Assembly (NCBI GenBank): GCA_937960645.1 | Contig: CALGPJ010000003.1 | Coordinates: forward strand, 1-39,393 | Length of the DNA stretch: 39,393 nucleotides | Origin: an uncultured Spirochaetia bacterium | Lineage (GTDB): Bacteria; Spirochaetota; Spirochaetia; JABEVK01 | Direction of reading: 5' to 3' | In this document: positions 17,245 to 25,953 of the stretch, one piece after another | How positions within the stretch are numbered: position 1 is the stretch's first letter | How the letters are laid out: each line of letters begins with the position of its first letter | Notes under the pieces: model-generated | What the model saw: only the letters and a program-made list of their open reading frames with translations | The model's database searches: none | What the model was told of the DNA's origin: nothing | Position numbers and translations under genes: made by a program

Positions 17245-18690
17245 GTGCTCACCATCAGTCGGGTTTTGGAATGGTTCGATCAGATTTGCCGCATTCCGCA
17301 CACCAGCGGACACGAGGAGGAGCTTCGGTCCTTCATCCAGAAATGGGCTCAGGGACAGGGGCTCAAAACCCGAACCGATGCGGCAGGGAATCTCCTGGTG
17401 ATCAAACCGGGCCGAGGTTGCGGGGCTCAGTCAGCATCGGTGGCCCTGCAGGCTCACCTGGACATGGTGGCCGAGAAAAACCTCGGGGTTCCCCACAATT
17501 TTTTACAGGATCCCATACGAACCGTCCGAGACGGCGACTGGCTTCGGGCCGATCAAACCACTCTGGGAGCCGATAACGGTGCGGGCGTCGCCCTGATGCT
17601 TACCGTCCTGGAAGATCAGGAGATCGAGCATCCACCCCTGGAATGTTTGTTCACCATCGATGAAGAAACAGGACTGACCGGCGCCCTCCAGATGGACCCC
17701 GAATTACTGAGTTCCCGCGTCTTGATCAATCTGGACAGCGAAGAGACAGGGGTGATCACCATCGGATGTGCCGGCGGGGTAACGGGCGTTCTCAGCCGCA
17801 CGCTGCCTTCGGAACGAGTACCCCCGGATTATATCGTCAAGCGGATCTGGGTCCGCGGTCTCAAAGGCGGACACTCGGGGACGGACATCCATAAACGCCT
17901 GGGAAATTCGTTGGTGCTTTTGAGCAGGCTTTGGGATGCGGTTTCCTCGGGGGGTGATTGGCGACTGCAGAGCTTCCGCGGGGGAGACAAACATAACGCC
18001 ATCCCTCGCGAGGCTTATCTGGACGCCTGGGCTCCCGCACCGGCCTGGGAACAAGTGGAGACCCATCTCGCAAATTGGCAGAGAACCTTTGCCCAGGAAC
18101 TTGGCGATAACGGCAACTCCCTCGAGATCAAGGTGACCCCAGCCTCACCGGAGCTGGCTTTGGGCAGAAACAATTCGCGTTTACTCGGTGATTTTTTGCT
18201 CTGCCTGCCCCATGGTGTTTGGACCATGAGCGCTCAATGGAGCAACCTGGTGGAAACCAGTTCCAATTTGGCCTCGGTGCATACGGGCTGGATCGACGAG
18301 GAGATGCAACTGCGGGTTTTGTTCAGTGTCCGTTCTGACCGCCGCTCGCTGTTGGAGGCCCTGCTTTCCCGTTACGCTTCCCTCGGTCGGCTGGCCGGTA
18401 TGAAGCTCGATGTCAGGGATGGTTATCCCGGCTGGACTCCCAACCCCGATTCGCTGTTGCTCCAGAAAGCGTGCCGGGTGTGGCAAAAATTGACTGGCTC
18501 CGAGGCCCGGGTCGAGACAGTTCATGCCGGTTTGGAATGCGGGGTCCTTGCGGATAAATGCCCCAGCCTCGACATGATCAGCATTGGACCCGACATCCGA
18601 GGAGCCCACACTCCCGAGGAAAGGCTTCATGTCCCCTCGCTTCAGCTCATCGGCGAATATCTGGTCAAGCTTTTGAGGGAGTTGTGTTAG
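17245..18690 (+). CDS. pepD: Aminoacyl-histidine dipeptidase (PepD, M20 family)
   Basis: A 481-residue di-zinc metallopeptidase of typical PepD length. Metal and catalytic residues visible: H71 and D73 (LQAHLDMV), D110 (TLGADNGAGVA), E140/E141 (TIDEETGLTGA), D in LINLDSEE, and the last His in GPDIRGAHTPEERL. The lid domain carries GLKGGHSGTDIH. It hydrolyses Xaa-His and other dipeptides in the cytoplasm. The GTG start follows the bcp stop with no gap and has GGAGG a few bases upstream. Its end overlaps the purK start by seven bases. Confidence 0.93.
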   Translation: MLTISRVLEWFDQICRIPHTSGHEEELRSFIQKWAQGQGLKTRTDAAGNLLVIKPGRGCGAQSASVALQAHLDMVAEKNLGVPHNFLQDPIRTVRDGDWLRADQTTLGADNGAGVALMLTVLEDQEIEHPPLECLFTIDEETGLTGALQMDPELLSSRVLINLDSEETGVITIGCAGGVTGVLSRTLPSERVPPDYIVKRIWVRGLKGGHSGTDIHKRLGNSLVLLSRLWDAVSSGGDWRLQSFRGGDKHNAIPREAYLDAWAPAPAWEQVETHLANWQRTFAQELGDNGNSLEIKVTPASPELALGRNNSRLLGDFLLCLPHGVWTMSAQWSNLVETSSNLASVHTGWIDEEMQLRVLFSVRSDRRSLLEALLSRYASLGRLAGMKLDVRDGYPGWTPNPDSLLLQKACRVWQKLTGSEARVETVHAGLECGVLADKCPSLDMISIGPDIRGAHTPEERLHVPSLQLIGEYLVKLLRELC

Positions 18691-19787
18691 ACCTCGGCAT
18701 CCTCGGCGGCGGACAGCTGGCGCGGATGATGATCTACCGCTCCGCCCCCCTGGGAAAAAGCATCGCCGTCCTCGATCCCGACTCCAATTGTTCGGCTGCC
18801 TCGTTGACGCCGTGGCGGGTGCAGGGCGCCTTAAAGGACCCGCAGGCGATTCGGCAACTTTCCCGGCAGTGCCGCGTTCTTACCTACGATATCGAGCACC
18901 TGGACGTCACCACTCTTTTGCGTCTGGAAGAGGAGGGCGTACCGATCCGGCCCAGCCCGCGGGTGCTGCAGGTGGTTCAGGACAAGCTGCAACAGAGGCG
19001 TCACCTCCAGAAGGCAGGAATCCCCCAACCAGGTTTTGGGGAAGGGATGCCCGAGCGGCGGCCTTTGGTGGTCAAGACGCGGACCGGCGGCTATGATGGC
19101 CGAGGGGTGCAAATTCTTTCCTCTTTCCAGGATGTCCCGAACCTGGCCGGTGATCTTTACTGGGAGGAGTATGTGGAGACCCAACGGGAGCTGTCCGTGC
19201 TGGGAGTGGCAGACACCCGGGGAAATATCGTCTTTTATCCACCGGCCGAGATGGTTTTCGATCCCCAACTCAACATTTGCGACCAGGTTCTCATGCCAGC
19301 CCGAATCGATGCGGCTCAAACGCGCACCGCATTGGAAATCGGCCGCGCGGTCATCGAGTCCTTCTGGGATCTGGGCCTGGTGGGGGTCATGGCTGTGGAG
19401 ATGTTCCTGGCTGTTGACGGGCGCATCCTGGTAAACGAGGTGGCTCCGCGCCCCCACAATTCGGGCCACGTCACCATGGAAATCGCACATCCCTGCCAGT
19501 TCGAGGCCCATGTTCGTGCGGTTTTGGGGCTTGAAGTCCCCGAGCCCTGGATTCACGGCGCGGGCTGGATGCGAAACCTCCTGGGCCAGGGCTTTGGGCG
19601 CCCCGTGCTGGTGGGGGGGGACCTCCTGGACGATCCCCGAATCCGGGTTCATCTTTACGCCAAACCCGAGTGCCGTCCCGGCCGCAAAATGGGCCATTTG
19701 ACAGCTGTCGCGGCAACCCCGGAAGATGCCCTTTCGTTTCGCTCCCTTTTGGAAAATGTCCGGGTGGAGGGGCAGCCGCAGTCTTGA
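18684..19787 (+). CDS. purK: N5-carboxyaminoimidazole ribonucleotide synthase
   Basis: A 367-residue ATP-grasp enzyme of purine synthesis that carboxylates AIR to N5-CAIR. Motifs: LGILGGGQLARMM at the N-terminus, PLVVKTRTGGYDGRGV (ATP loop), WEEYV, REL, VGVMAVEMFL, NEVAPRPHNSGHVTMEIA and the C-terminal KMGHLTAV. The GTG at 18684 is chosen because the glycine-rich first strand must start within a few residues; the open frame upstream only shadows pepD. GAGGGA precedes it. It acts with PurE, whose gene follows after 30 bases. Confidence 0.93.
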   Translation: MLDLGILGGGQLARMMIYRSAPLGKSIAVLDPDSNCSAASLTPWRVQGALKDPQAIRQLSRQCRVLTYDIEHLDVTTLLRLEEEGVPIRPSPRVLQVVQDKLQQRRHLQKAGIPQPGFGEGMPERRPLVVKTRTGGYDGRGVQILSSFQDVPNLAGDLYWEEYVETQRELSVLGVADTRGNIVFYPPAEMVFDPQLNICDQVLMPARIDAAQTRTALEIGRAVIESFWDLGLVGVMAVEMFLAVDGRILVNEVAPRPHNSGHVTMEIAHPCQFEAHVRAVLGLEVPEPWIHGAGWMRNLLGQGFGRPVLVGGDLLDDPRIRVHLYAKPECRPGRKMGHLTAVAATPEDALSFRSLLENVRVEGQPQS

Positions 19788-19811
19788 AGTTCCCCCGCGC
19801 TTGCCTAGAAT
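19784..19811 (+). promoter_or_regulatory. Putative leaderless promoter of purE
   Basis: TTGAAG (19784-19789, overlapping the purK stop), 16 bp, TAGAAT (19806-19811), then GGAAAT and the ATG at 19818. The -10 matches five of six. purE and the two signalling genes behind it could thus be transcribed apart from purK. Confidence 0.55.
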
Positions 19812-19817
19812 GGAAAT

Positions 19818-20327
19818 ATGGCATCTCCAAAATGTGAACCTCTGGTGGGCATCATCATGGGGAGTGAATCGGACCTGCCCGTTATGGAACAGTCCGTTGA
19901 AGTACTTCGGGAATTCGGGGTCCCTTGCGAGGTCACCGTGGTCTCGGCGCATCGGACACCACAACGCATGGTGGATTACGCGAGGTCGGCAATTTCTCGG
20001 GGCCTGAAGCTCATCATCGCCGGTGCGGGCGGAGCTGCACATCTGCCGGGAATGACGGCCAGCCTGACGACTCTGCCGGTGATCGGGGTCCCCATCCCCA
20101 CCAAAGACCTGGGGGGGGTGGACAGCCTTTACAGCATCGTGCAAATGCCCGGGGGGATACCCGTCGCCACGGTGGGAATCGGCGGGGCAAAAAACGCGGG
20201 TCTTTTGGCCGTTCGGATCCTGGCCAACGACCAGCCCCACCTGCGGGAGAAATTACAGGAGTACCAACGCAACATGGAACAACAGGTCCGGGATATGGCC
20301 CATCGGGTGGAGGAAAAACATGGCTAA
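19818..20327 (+). CDS. purE: N5-CAIR mutase, class I
   Basis: A 169-residue PurE that converts N5-CAIR to CAIR. Typical class I segments: [25 protein letters not shown] (active-site His), [15 protein letters not shown] and [21 protein letters not shown]. The [15 protein letters not shown] form belongs to the bacterial mutase that works with PurK, in agreement with the neighbour. Its last eight bases overlap the start of the response regulator gene, so a purine gene is translationally coupled to a signalling gene. Confidence 0.95.
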   Translation: MASPKCEPLVGIIMGSESDLPVMEQSVEVLREFGVPCEVTVVSAHRTPQRMVDYARSAISRGLKLIIAGAGGAAHLPGMTASLTTLPVIGVPIPTKDLGGVDSLYSIVQMPGGIPVATVGIGGAKNAGLLAVRILANDQPHLREKLQEYQRNMEQQVRDMAHRVEEKHG

Positions 20328-21534
20328 GACGATTTACCTCCTGGAAAAGAATCCCCGGCTTCAATTTTTTCTCGAGGAGAGGCTGGTGATGCAGGGCGGC
20401 ATCGCCGTGGTGGCCTTCAAAGGAGTTGCCAACCTCAGCGCCTATCTCCGCCAGCCTCCAGACCTTCTTGTATTGTCCCTGAACGAGGAAAAAAAAGCCA
20501 TCGACGACCTGCTGAGTAAACAAGGGTTACAACTGGCGTCCCGCGGCGTCACGATCTTTCTCCTCGGAGAAAAGTTCACCTCCGATGAAATCGAGGCCTA
20601 TCAATCCTACGGTGTCAAACGGATTTTCGACCGCCCCCTGAAAATCGACGAGTTCCTGCTAGCCGTCGGTTCCGCCCTGAACATCAAGCTCGAAATCGAC
20701 GATACCCCGTGTGTCGTCGATGCCCACATCAACGACGATGTTCTGTATGTCGAGGTGGGATTGGGATTCAACCTTGAGAAATTCGGCTTGCTAAAATACC
20801 GAATCAAAGAGCTTCTGGAACTCTACAAGATCAAAACTCCCAAGGTCATCGTCATGCTCAACGATTACAGCCCTGGCAAGTCCGCCTTCAGCAACAAAAA
20901 ACTGTTCGGACTCATGGACTACCTCCTGGACCTGCTCGGGGGACGTGCGGGCTGGATCAAGGTGATCAGTCGGAACCCTGCCGTGAAGGAAGTTTTGTCG
21001 GAACAAGTGCGCCTTGCCGAAATCGGGGTGGTGAGCAGTCTGGAGGAGGCCCTGGATGGTCTGATGGTGAGCACCGACAAGGATCTGTTCAACGAAAATC
21101 TTCTTCGTGCCCTGTCTCAGGAGGGCTCGGACCTAAGTTTACGCCTTCTGCAGGACTCCCACGACGGGAAAATTTTGAATATCGCGGTGGTGGACGACGA
21201 CTTCGTGGTACAGGAGATACTCAAAAACACTCTCGAGGGTCTTCCGGTTCAGGTGCGCTGTTACGATGATGGGAAATCGTTTCTGGCGGACCTCAGTGCC
21301 GACACCCAGCTCATCTTCCTCGATTTGATGATGCCCGGCTTGACCGGCTTCGATGTTCTTGCCCGGCTGAGAGAGTCCAGGGTGGCTACCCCCGTCATCA
21401 TCATGAGTGCCCTGGGACGACGGGAAACCGTGCTGCGGGCCATGGGTTTCGGTGTCAAAAGTTACCTAATCAAGCCGCTGAAACCGGCCGATATCCTGCG
21501 CAAGGTCAAAGAGGTGCTCGAATTACCGCTCTAG
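20320..21534 (+). CDS. Response regulator: pseudo-REC, STAS-like, REC
   Basis: A 404-residue protein. Residues 1-120 resemble a receiver domain that has lost its phospho-acceptor (LLVLSLNEE at the Asp position). Residues 128-250 look STAS-like ([37 protein letters not shown]). Residues 285-404 form an intact receiver: acidic D292-D294, acceptor D335 (IFLDLMMPG), S363 and K385 (YLIKPLKP). No DNA-binding or enzymatic output is visible, so output probably runs through protein contacts, perhaps by the STAS-like part. The next gene is a hybrid kinase 17 bases downstream, the likely partner. Confidence 0.8.
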   Translation: MAKTIYLLEKNPRLQFFLEERLVMQGGIAVVAFKGVANLSAYLRQPPDLLVLSLNEEKKAIDDLLSKQGLQLASRGVTIFLLGEKFTSDEIEAYQSYGVKRIFDRPLKIDEFLLAVGSALNIKLEIDDTPCVVDAHINDDVLYVEVGLGFNLEKFGLLKYRIKELLELYKIKTPKVIVMLNDYSPGKSAFSNKKLFGLMDYLLDLLGGRAGWIKVISRNPAVKEVLSEQVRLAEIGVVSSLEEALDGLMVSTDKDLFNENLLRALSQEGSDLSLRLLQDSHDGKILNIAVVDDDFVVQEILKNTLEGLPVQVRCYDDGKSFLADLSADTQLIFLDLMMPGLTGFDVLARLRESRVATPVIIMSALGRRETVLRAMGFGVKSYLIKPLKPADILRKVKEVLELPL

Positions 21535-21551
21535 AACGTCTCCCCGAGTAT

Positions 21552-23873
21552 TTGCAAACCTCCTTCGAAAAATCTGCAGTCGGAATGTGCCTGGTCAACC
21601 GTTGGGGGTGCATCCTTGTTGCCAACCCGGCCCTGGGAAGGATTTTGGAGACAGAACACCGGAGTCTGGAAGGAAAAACCCTGGACGTTTTCCTGGAATC
21701 CCATGAGGTGTCACGCTACCAGTCCTTCCTGGAAGATTTCACCCGGCAGCGCTCCGTGGAATACTATTACGAGGGGGAGTTCCACACCGAAGCCGGCCGA
21801 AAGGCCTGGTGGAGCCTTCAGTTCAGCGAGGTCAGCCCTTCCGGCGACGGTCTGTATTTCGTCATCGCTCAGGATATCACCCTCAAAAAAATCTACGAGG
21901 AAGAACTGCGTGTGGCTCACGAACAGGCGGAAAAGGCCAACTCGGCCAAGAGCCAGTTTTTGGCCAACATGACGCACGAAATCCGAACCCCCATCCACAC
22001 CATCATCGGGATGACCGAGCTCCTCAGCCAAACACGCCTCACGGCCGAACAAACAGATTACGTCAAGCAGGTTGTCGCTGCCGCAGATTCTTTGCTGAAC
22101 CTGGTGAACGACGTGTTGGACTTTAGCAAGATCGAGGCCGGCAAAATGGTGTTGGAGTTTTCTCAGTGCCGCCTGGACGAGGTTGTGGCACAATCCCTGG
22201 AGCTTGTGGCGGTCAAGGCTTACAACAAGGGGCTGGAGATCGGGGTATGGCTCCAGCCCGAGTTCTGCACCTCGGTCAAGGCCGATCCCCTGAGGATTCG
22301 ACAAATCCTGGTCAACCTCCTCACCAATGCCATCAAGTTCACCCCTTCCGGGGGCTGGATTCAGCTCCGAAGCAAACTGGAAGGACCGCCGGATGATTCC
22401 GTCTTTCTGATCGAAGTCGCCGATTCGGGCATCGGCATCGAGCCCCACAAGATCCCTCAGTTGTTCCACCCCTTTTACCAGGCCGACGACTCGCACACCC
22501 GGCATTTCGGCGGAACCGGCCTGGGTCTGACCATCTGCCAACAGCTGGCGCGCATGATGAATGGCCAAATCGAAGTCGAAAGCCAGCTGGGGAGAGGGAG
22601 CACCTTCAGGGTTCGCCTGAACCTGGAGCGCGACAAAACAACAGCCGCCCCCGAGCTTTGGAAAAATCTTTTTAGCGGGAAGCGCCTTTTGGTGGCCGAT
22701 GCCCGACCCATCGAGGGCCAAAACCTCCATGACCTCTTGACGGACTGGGGGTGCGAGGTGAAAAACGTTCATACGGGAAGGGGCTTGCTGCACACCCTCG
22801 CGCAGGATTATCGATTCGATGCGGTGTTTCTCTGCGATTCTCTCGGCGATTACGACGTTTGGAGCCTTGCCGACGTGATCTACTCCATGAAAACAGAGAA
22901 GAACCTGCCCATGATTTTGTGCACCGATCCCCTCCACCATTTAGAAGTGTCGCGAAAAAAAGCCGAACGTCGGTTTGCCGGCTATGTGGTAAAACCTTAT
23001 CTACCCAACGCTGTGGCCAGTGTCCTGATACGAGTCCTGAGCGGGGAGCCTCTGGCCCCTCCCTCTTCCCGGGTGATGGACGTGCATGGGAACCTGTCGC
23101 TTTTGCGGGATTTACACGTTTTGGTGGCCGAGGACCACGAGGTCAATCGAGCCTTGTTTCAGCTCATTCTGGAGCAGATGGGCGCCCAGGTAAAACTGGC
23201 CACCAACGGTCGGGAGGCTGTGGAGCATTTTAAGCAACAACCCGCTCAGCTGGTGTTTCTGGATTTGCAAATGCCGGAGATGGACGGCTTCGAGGCCGCA
23301 CGGCAGATCCGCGGTGCCGATCCTCAGGTGCCCATCATCGGGGTTAGCGCCAGTGCCGTCAAAAGCGAGATCGAAAAAGCTCAGCAGGCGGGAATGAACG
23401 AATTCATCACCAAACCCTTCAAGAGGCAGGATTTGGTCCAGGTTCTCGAGCGGCTCGAGTTGATCCGCCGCCAAAACGAGCCTGTATCCGAGGCCGGCTC
23501 TCAACCAGTCATCGTCAACCGGAGCTTCGACCCCCAGGAGGCCCTCGAGACCTTCATGAATCGATCCGAGGTGCTGCAGAGGGTTCTGACATCTTACCTC
23601 AAAAAAGGTGATGAGGATCTTCAGTCCCTGAGACTCGCCCTGGACAGGGGGGACCTGGATGCCTGTTTCAAGATCGGACACGCGCTCAAGGGAAGTTCGC
23701 GAAACGTCAGCGCCTTTCGGCTGGGTGATTTGGCCGCGGAAATCGAGTCCCTCGCCCGTCAGAAGCGGGAGGTCGAGCTGCTGGAGCCGGTCTTCATGCA
23801 GCTGGTTCACGAGTGGCAGCGTTTCCGAATGGAGGCCGAACTCTGGATGGCTGGACAAAAACAGCAGGGTTAA
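21552..23873 (+). CDS. Hybrid sensor histidine kinase (PAS-HisKA-HATPase-REC-REC-HPt)
   Basis: A 773-residue kinase with no membrane segment. PAS domain 1-110; phospho-accepting H142 in NMTHEIRTP; ATPase N box NLLTNAIKF, G1 DSGIGI, G2 GGTGLGLTI; a first receiver-like domain (375-495) with D383, possible acceptor D429 and K481; a second, canonical receiver (520-635) with D571 (FLDLQMPEMDG) and K621; C-terminal HPt with H710 (IGHALKGSS). A full phosphorelay lies on one chain, which could pass phosphate to the upstream regulator. The start is uncertain: TTG at 21552 lacks a ribosome site, and the frame upstream reads [13 protein letters not shown] without ATG/GTG; ATG at 21585 would cut into the PAS. 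Confidence 0.9.
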   Translation: MQTSFEKSAVGMCLVNRWGCILVANPALGRILETEHRSLEGKTLDVFLESHEVSRYQSFLEDFTRQRSVEYYYEGEFHTEAGRKAWWSLQFSEVSPSGDGLYFVIAQDITLKKIYEEELRVAHEQAEKANSAKSQFLANMTHEIRTPIHTIIGMTELLSQTRLTAEQTDYVKQVVAAADSLLNLVNDVLDFSKIEAGKMVLEFSQCRLDEVVAQSLELVAVKAYNKGLEIGVWLQPEFCTSVKADPLRIRQILVNLLTNAIKFTPSGGWIQLRSKLEGPPDDSVFLIEVADSGIGIEPHKIPQLFHPFYQADDSHTRHFGGTGLGLTICQQLARMMNGQIEVESQLGRGSTFRVRLNLERDKTTAAPELWKNLFSGKRLLVADARPIEGQNLHDLLTDWGCEVKNVHTGRGLLHTLAQDYRFDAVFLCDSLGDYDVWSLADVIYSMKTEKNLPMILCTDPLHHLEVSRKKAERRFAGYVVKPYLPNAVASVLIRVLSGEPLAPPSSRVMDVHGNLSLLRDLHVLVAEDHEVNRALFQLILEQMGAQVKLATNGREAVEHFKQQPAQLVFLDLQMPEMDGFEAARQIRGADPQVPIIGVSASAVKSEIEKAQQAGMNEFITKPFKRQDLVQVLERLELIRRQNEPVSEAGSQPVIVNRSFDPQEALETFMNRSEVLQRVLTSYLKKGDEDLQSLRLALDRGDLDACFKIGHALKGSSRNVSAFRLGDLAAEIESLARQKREVELLEPVFMQLVHEWQRFRMEAELWMAGQKQQG

Positions 23874-23896
23874 CTAAGAAAGAGCAGGAGGCAACC

Positions 23897-24502
23897 GTGT
23901 TTCACATCGTCACCCTGGATCTGGAGGGAGTCCTGGTTCCGGAGATCTGGATCGAATTCGCCCAGAAAACCGGCATCGAGGAACTGCGCCTGACCACCCG
24001 CGACATCCCCGTTTACGACAACTTGATGGCCCACCGGCTCAAGATTCTGGACGAGCATCGACTTCGGCTGTCGGACATTCAGGAGGTGATCCGGTCCATC
24101 CAGCCTTTCGAGGGCGCGCGGGACTTCCTGCTTCGGCTGCGGCAGCGGACCCAGGTGGTGATCCTCTCCGACACGTTCACCCAGTTTGCCGGCCCTCTCA
24201 TGGAAAAATTGGATCATCCCACTTTGTTTTGCAATGCCCTGGAGGTGGATGGGGACGGACGTATTACCGGATGGCACATGCGCCAGCAGGACGGCAAGAA
24301 AAAGGCCGTTCAGGCGCTGCAATCCCTCGGGTTTCGGGTATACGCCAGCGGGGACAGTTACAACGATCTGGGAATGCTGCGTCAGGCCGAGAAGGGCTGG
24401 TTCTTCCGTCCGCCTCGGAGCATTGTGGAGCAGAACCCCGAGATTCCGGTGGTCCAGGACTATTCCGAGCTGATGCGCGAGCTGGAGCCCCTGCTGGTTT
24501 AA
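23897..24502 (+). CDS. thrH: ThrH phosphoserine phosphatase/phosphoserine:homoserine phosphotransferase
   Basis: A 201-residue HAD enzyme. TLDLEGVLVPEIWIEFA has the ThrH-specific D-x-E motif instead of D-x-D; ELRLTTRDIPVYDNLM, VILSDTFTQFAGPLM and ASGDSYNDLGML follow as in Pseudomonas ThrH, which dephosphorylates phosphoserine and can pass the phosphate to homoserine. It thus links serine and threonine synthesis. The GTG at 23897 has AGGAGG seven bases upstream; an earlier ATG in frame lies inside the kinase gene. Its stop overlaps the convergent DUF3783 gene by four bases. Confidence 0.93.
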   Translation: MFHIVTLDLEGVLVPEIWIEFAQKTGIEELRLTTRDIPVYDNLMAHRLKILDEHRLRLSDIQEVIRSIQPFEGARDFLLRLRQRTQVVILSDTFTQFAGPLMEKLDHPTLFCNALEVDGDGRITGWHMRQQDGKKKAVQALQSLGFRVYASGDSYNDLGMLRQAEKGWFFRPPRSIVEQNPEIPVVQDYSELMRELEPLLV

Positions 24503-24744
24503 TCTTCCGGTTTGGGGCCCGTACCCAACACCATATAATTGTGATCTTTGCGGACCTCGCGAATGAGTTCGTGAACCCGCAGCTGGAGATTGTTCTTAGT
24601 GCTGGTGCAAAACGCGATCTCTTTGGGGTTGTCCACATTTTTTTTGATGATGTCGAGCAGGTGGAAAAGTTCGGACCGATCGAAGCCGTGGAAATAGATC
24701 ACCTTCTCGTTGAGGGGTGGGGTTGTTGCCGCTGAATCGCTCAT
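24499..24744 (-). CDS. DUF3783 family small protein
   Basis: An 81-residue protein. EKVIYFHGFDRSELFHLLDI, KEIAFCTSTKNN, and RVHELIREVRKDHNYM match the short DUF3783 pattern (strand, HGF, helix, then a helix with ELI-E). The function of the family is unknown; the small alpha/beta fold suggests a binding protein. It is divergent from hisC with back-to-back promoters and convergent with thrH. It has no Shine-Dalgarno but a very good promoter six bases before its ATG. Confidence 0.8.
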   Translation of the reverse strand: MSDSAATTPPLNEKVIYFHGFDRSELFHLLDIIKKNVDNPKEIAFCTSTKNNLQLRVHELIREVRKDHNYMVLGTGPKPED

Positions 24745-24750
24745 GGGGAA

Positions 24751-24779
24751 AAAATAACCCCTGCGGCCTGCCTTGTCCA
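24751..24779 (-). promoter_or_regulatory. Putative leaderless promoter of DUF3783 gene
   Basis: Minus strand: TGGACA (24779-24774, five of six), 17 bp, TATTTT (24756-24751), then TTCCCC and the ATG at 24744. The -35 lies only five bases from the hisC -35 on the other strand, so the two promoters are back to back. Confidence 0.6.
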
Positions 24780-24784
24780 GTGTC

Positions 24785-24814
24785 TTGACCCCGGGACTGT
24801 TTCGTCGTTATCGT
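24785..24814 (+). promoter_or_regulatory. Putative leaderless promoter of hisC
   Basis: TTGACC (24785-24790, five of six), 18 bp, TATCGT (24809-24814), then five bases and the ATG at 24820. The start would fall at the ATG. A TTG at 24814 in the same frame overlaps the -10 and so is unlikely to be the start. Confidence 0.6.
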
Positions 24815-24819
24815 TGAGC

Positions 24820-25878
24820 ATGCTTTTTCGCGACGACCTGCTGAGCCTGGCGCCCTATACTCCTGGTCAGACCCGACCGGGAGCCATCAAACTCTCCAGC
24901 AACGAAAACCCCCTGGGCCCTTCGCCGCGGGCGGTGGAGGCGGTCCGAAACGCCCTTGACGGCCTGAACCGCTACCCCGATGGAGCCTCCCGGCTTTTGC
25001 GCGAGGCCATCGCACGACGCTATGATCTGGATCCGACTCAGGTGGTGACAGGTAACGGCTCCGACGAGGTGCTGACCCTGATCGCCGGCTGCAGTGTTCG
25101 ACCGGGGGTTAATGCGGTCACCGCAGCCAACACGTTTTCGGAATATACCTTTGCGGCACGGCTGTTCGGCGCCAACGTGCGCAAGGCCCCTCTCCGGGAA
25201 GGCCGCTTCGATCCAGAGGCTCTCCTTGCGTTGTGCGACCAATCGACGCGGCTCATGTTCCTGTGCAACCCTAACAACCCCACCGGAACCTACCTGACCC
25301 ACGCCGAGGTGGAGCGTATCCTGCGGTTGGCTCCGGCGGAGACCCTGGTAGTCCTGGACGAGGCCTACGCCGATTACGCCATGGCCGAAGACTTTCCCCG
25401 GTCGCTGGAGCTGCTGAAAAAGTACGAACGGCTGGTGATCCTTCGCACCTTTTCCAAACTCTACGGTTTGGCAGGGCTTCGGGTTGGCTTCGCTCTGGCC
25501 CATCCCGAGGTGGCCGAATGGATGCAGCGGGTCCGCCAGCCCTTCAATAACGGCAATTTGGCGCAGGCCGGAGCCCTGGCGGCCCTGGAGGATACCGAGT
25601 TCGTCGCCAGGAGCCTGCAGATCAACCGGGAGGGGATGGAGCGGCTGACCAGGTTTCTGGAGGCGCGCAAACTGGTGTATTATCCCAGCCAGGCCAACTT
25701 TGTGTGCTTTCACTGCGCCGGGGATGCCCGTGTCCTTTTCGAGGCGCTGTTGGAGGAGGGAGTGGCGGTGCGCCCGCTCAACAGTTTTGGGCTTTCGGAG
25801 TGGGTACGGGTGACCGTGGGTGCACCCGAGCAGCTGGATCGGTTTTTCGCGGCCATGGACAGGCGTTTTAACGGGTAG
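24820..25878 (+). CDS. hisC: Histidinol-phosphate aminotransferase
   Basis: A 352-residue fold-type I PLP enzyme. Landmarks: IKLSSNENPLGPSP, LNRYPDG, TGNGSDEVL, LCNPNNPTGTY, VVLDEAYADY and the PLP lysine K213 in RTFSKLYGLAGLRVGF. These fit HisC, which makes L-histidinol phosphate; HisC-like enzymes may also act on aromatic amino acids. The ATG at 24820 is chosen from promoter position. It is not in a his operon; the neighbours are unrelated, so the gene is scattered. Confidence 0.9.
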   Translation: MLFRDDLLSLAPYTPGQTRPGAIKLSSNENPLGPSPRAVEAVRNALDGLNRYPDGASRLLREAIARRYDLDPTQVVTGNGSDEVLTLIAGCSVRPGVNAVTAANTFSEYTFAARLFGANVRKAPLREGRFDPEALLALCDQSTRLMFLCNPNNPTGTYLTHAEVERILRLAPAETLVVLDEAYADYAMAEDFPRSLELLKKYERLVILRTFSKLYGLAGLRVGFALAHPEVAEWMQRVRQPFNNGNLAQAGALAALEDTEFVARSLQINREGMERLTRFLEARKLVYYPSQANFVCFHCAGDARVLFEALLEEGVAVRPLNSFGLSEWVRVTVGAPEQLDRFFAAMDRRFNG

Positions 25879-25913
25879 GACTGTTCCCGGGGGCAATTTT
25901 GGCTGTGCAGGGG

Positions 25914-25942
25914 TTGAATTATCGGAACCGTCAGGGTACATT
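25914..25942 (+). promoter_or_regulatory. Putative promoter of first lipoprotein gene
   Basis: TTGAAT (25914-25919), 17 bp, TACATT (25937-25942), then 11 bases and the ATG at 25954. The predicted leader is only about five bases and no Shine-Dalgarno is visible. Confidence 0.5.
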
Positions 25943-25953
25943 AGACCTAGACC

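Noticed and set aside
18831-20240. 469-residue open frame antisense to purK/purE
   Set aside because: Covers two clear enzymes on the other strand and has no recognisable motif.
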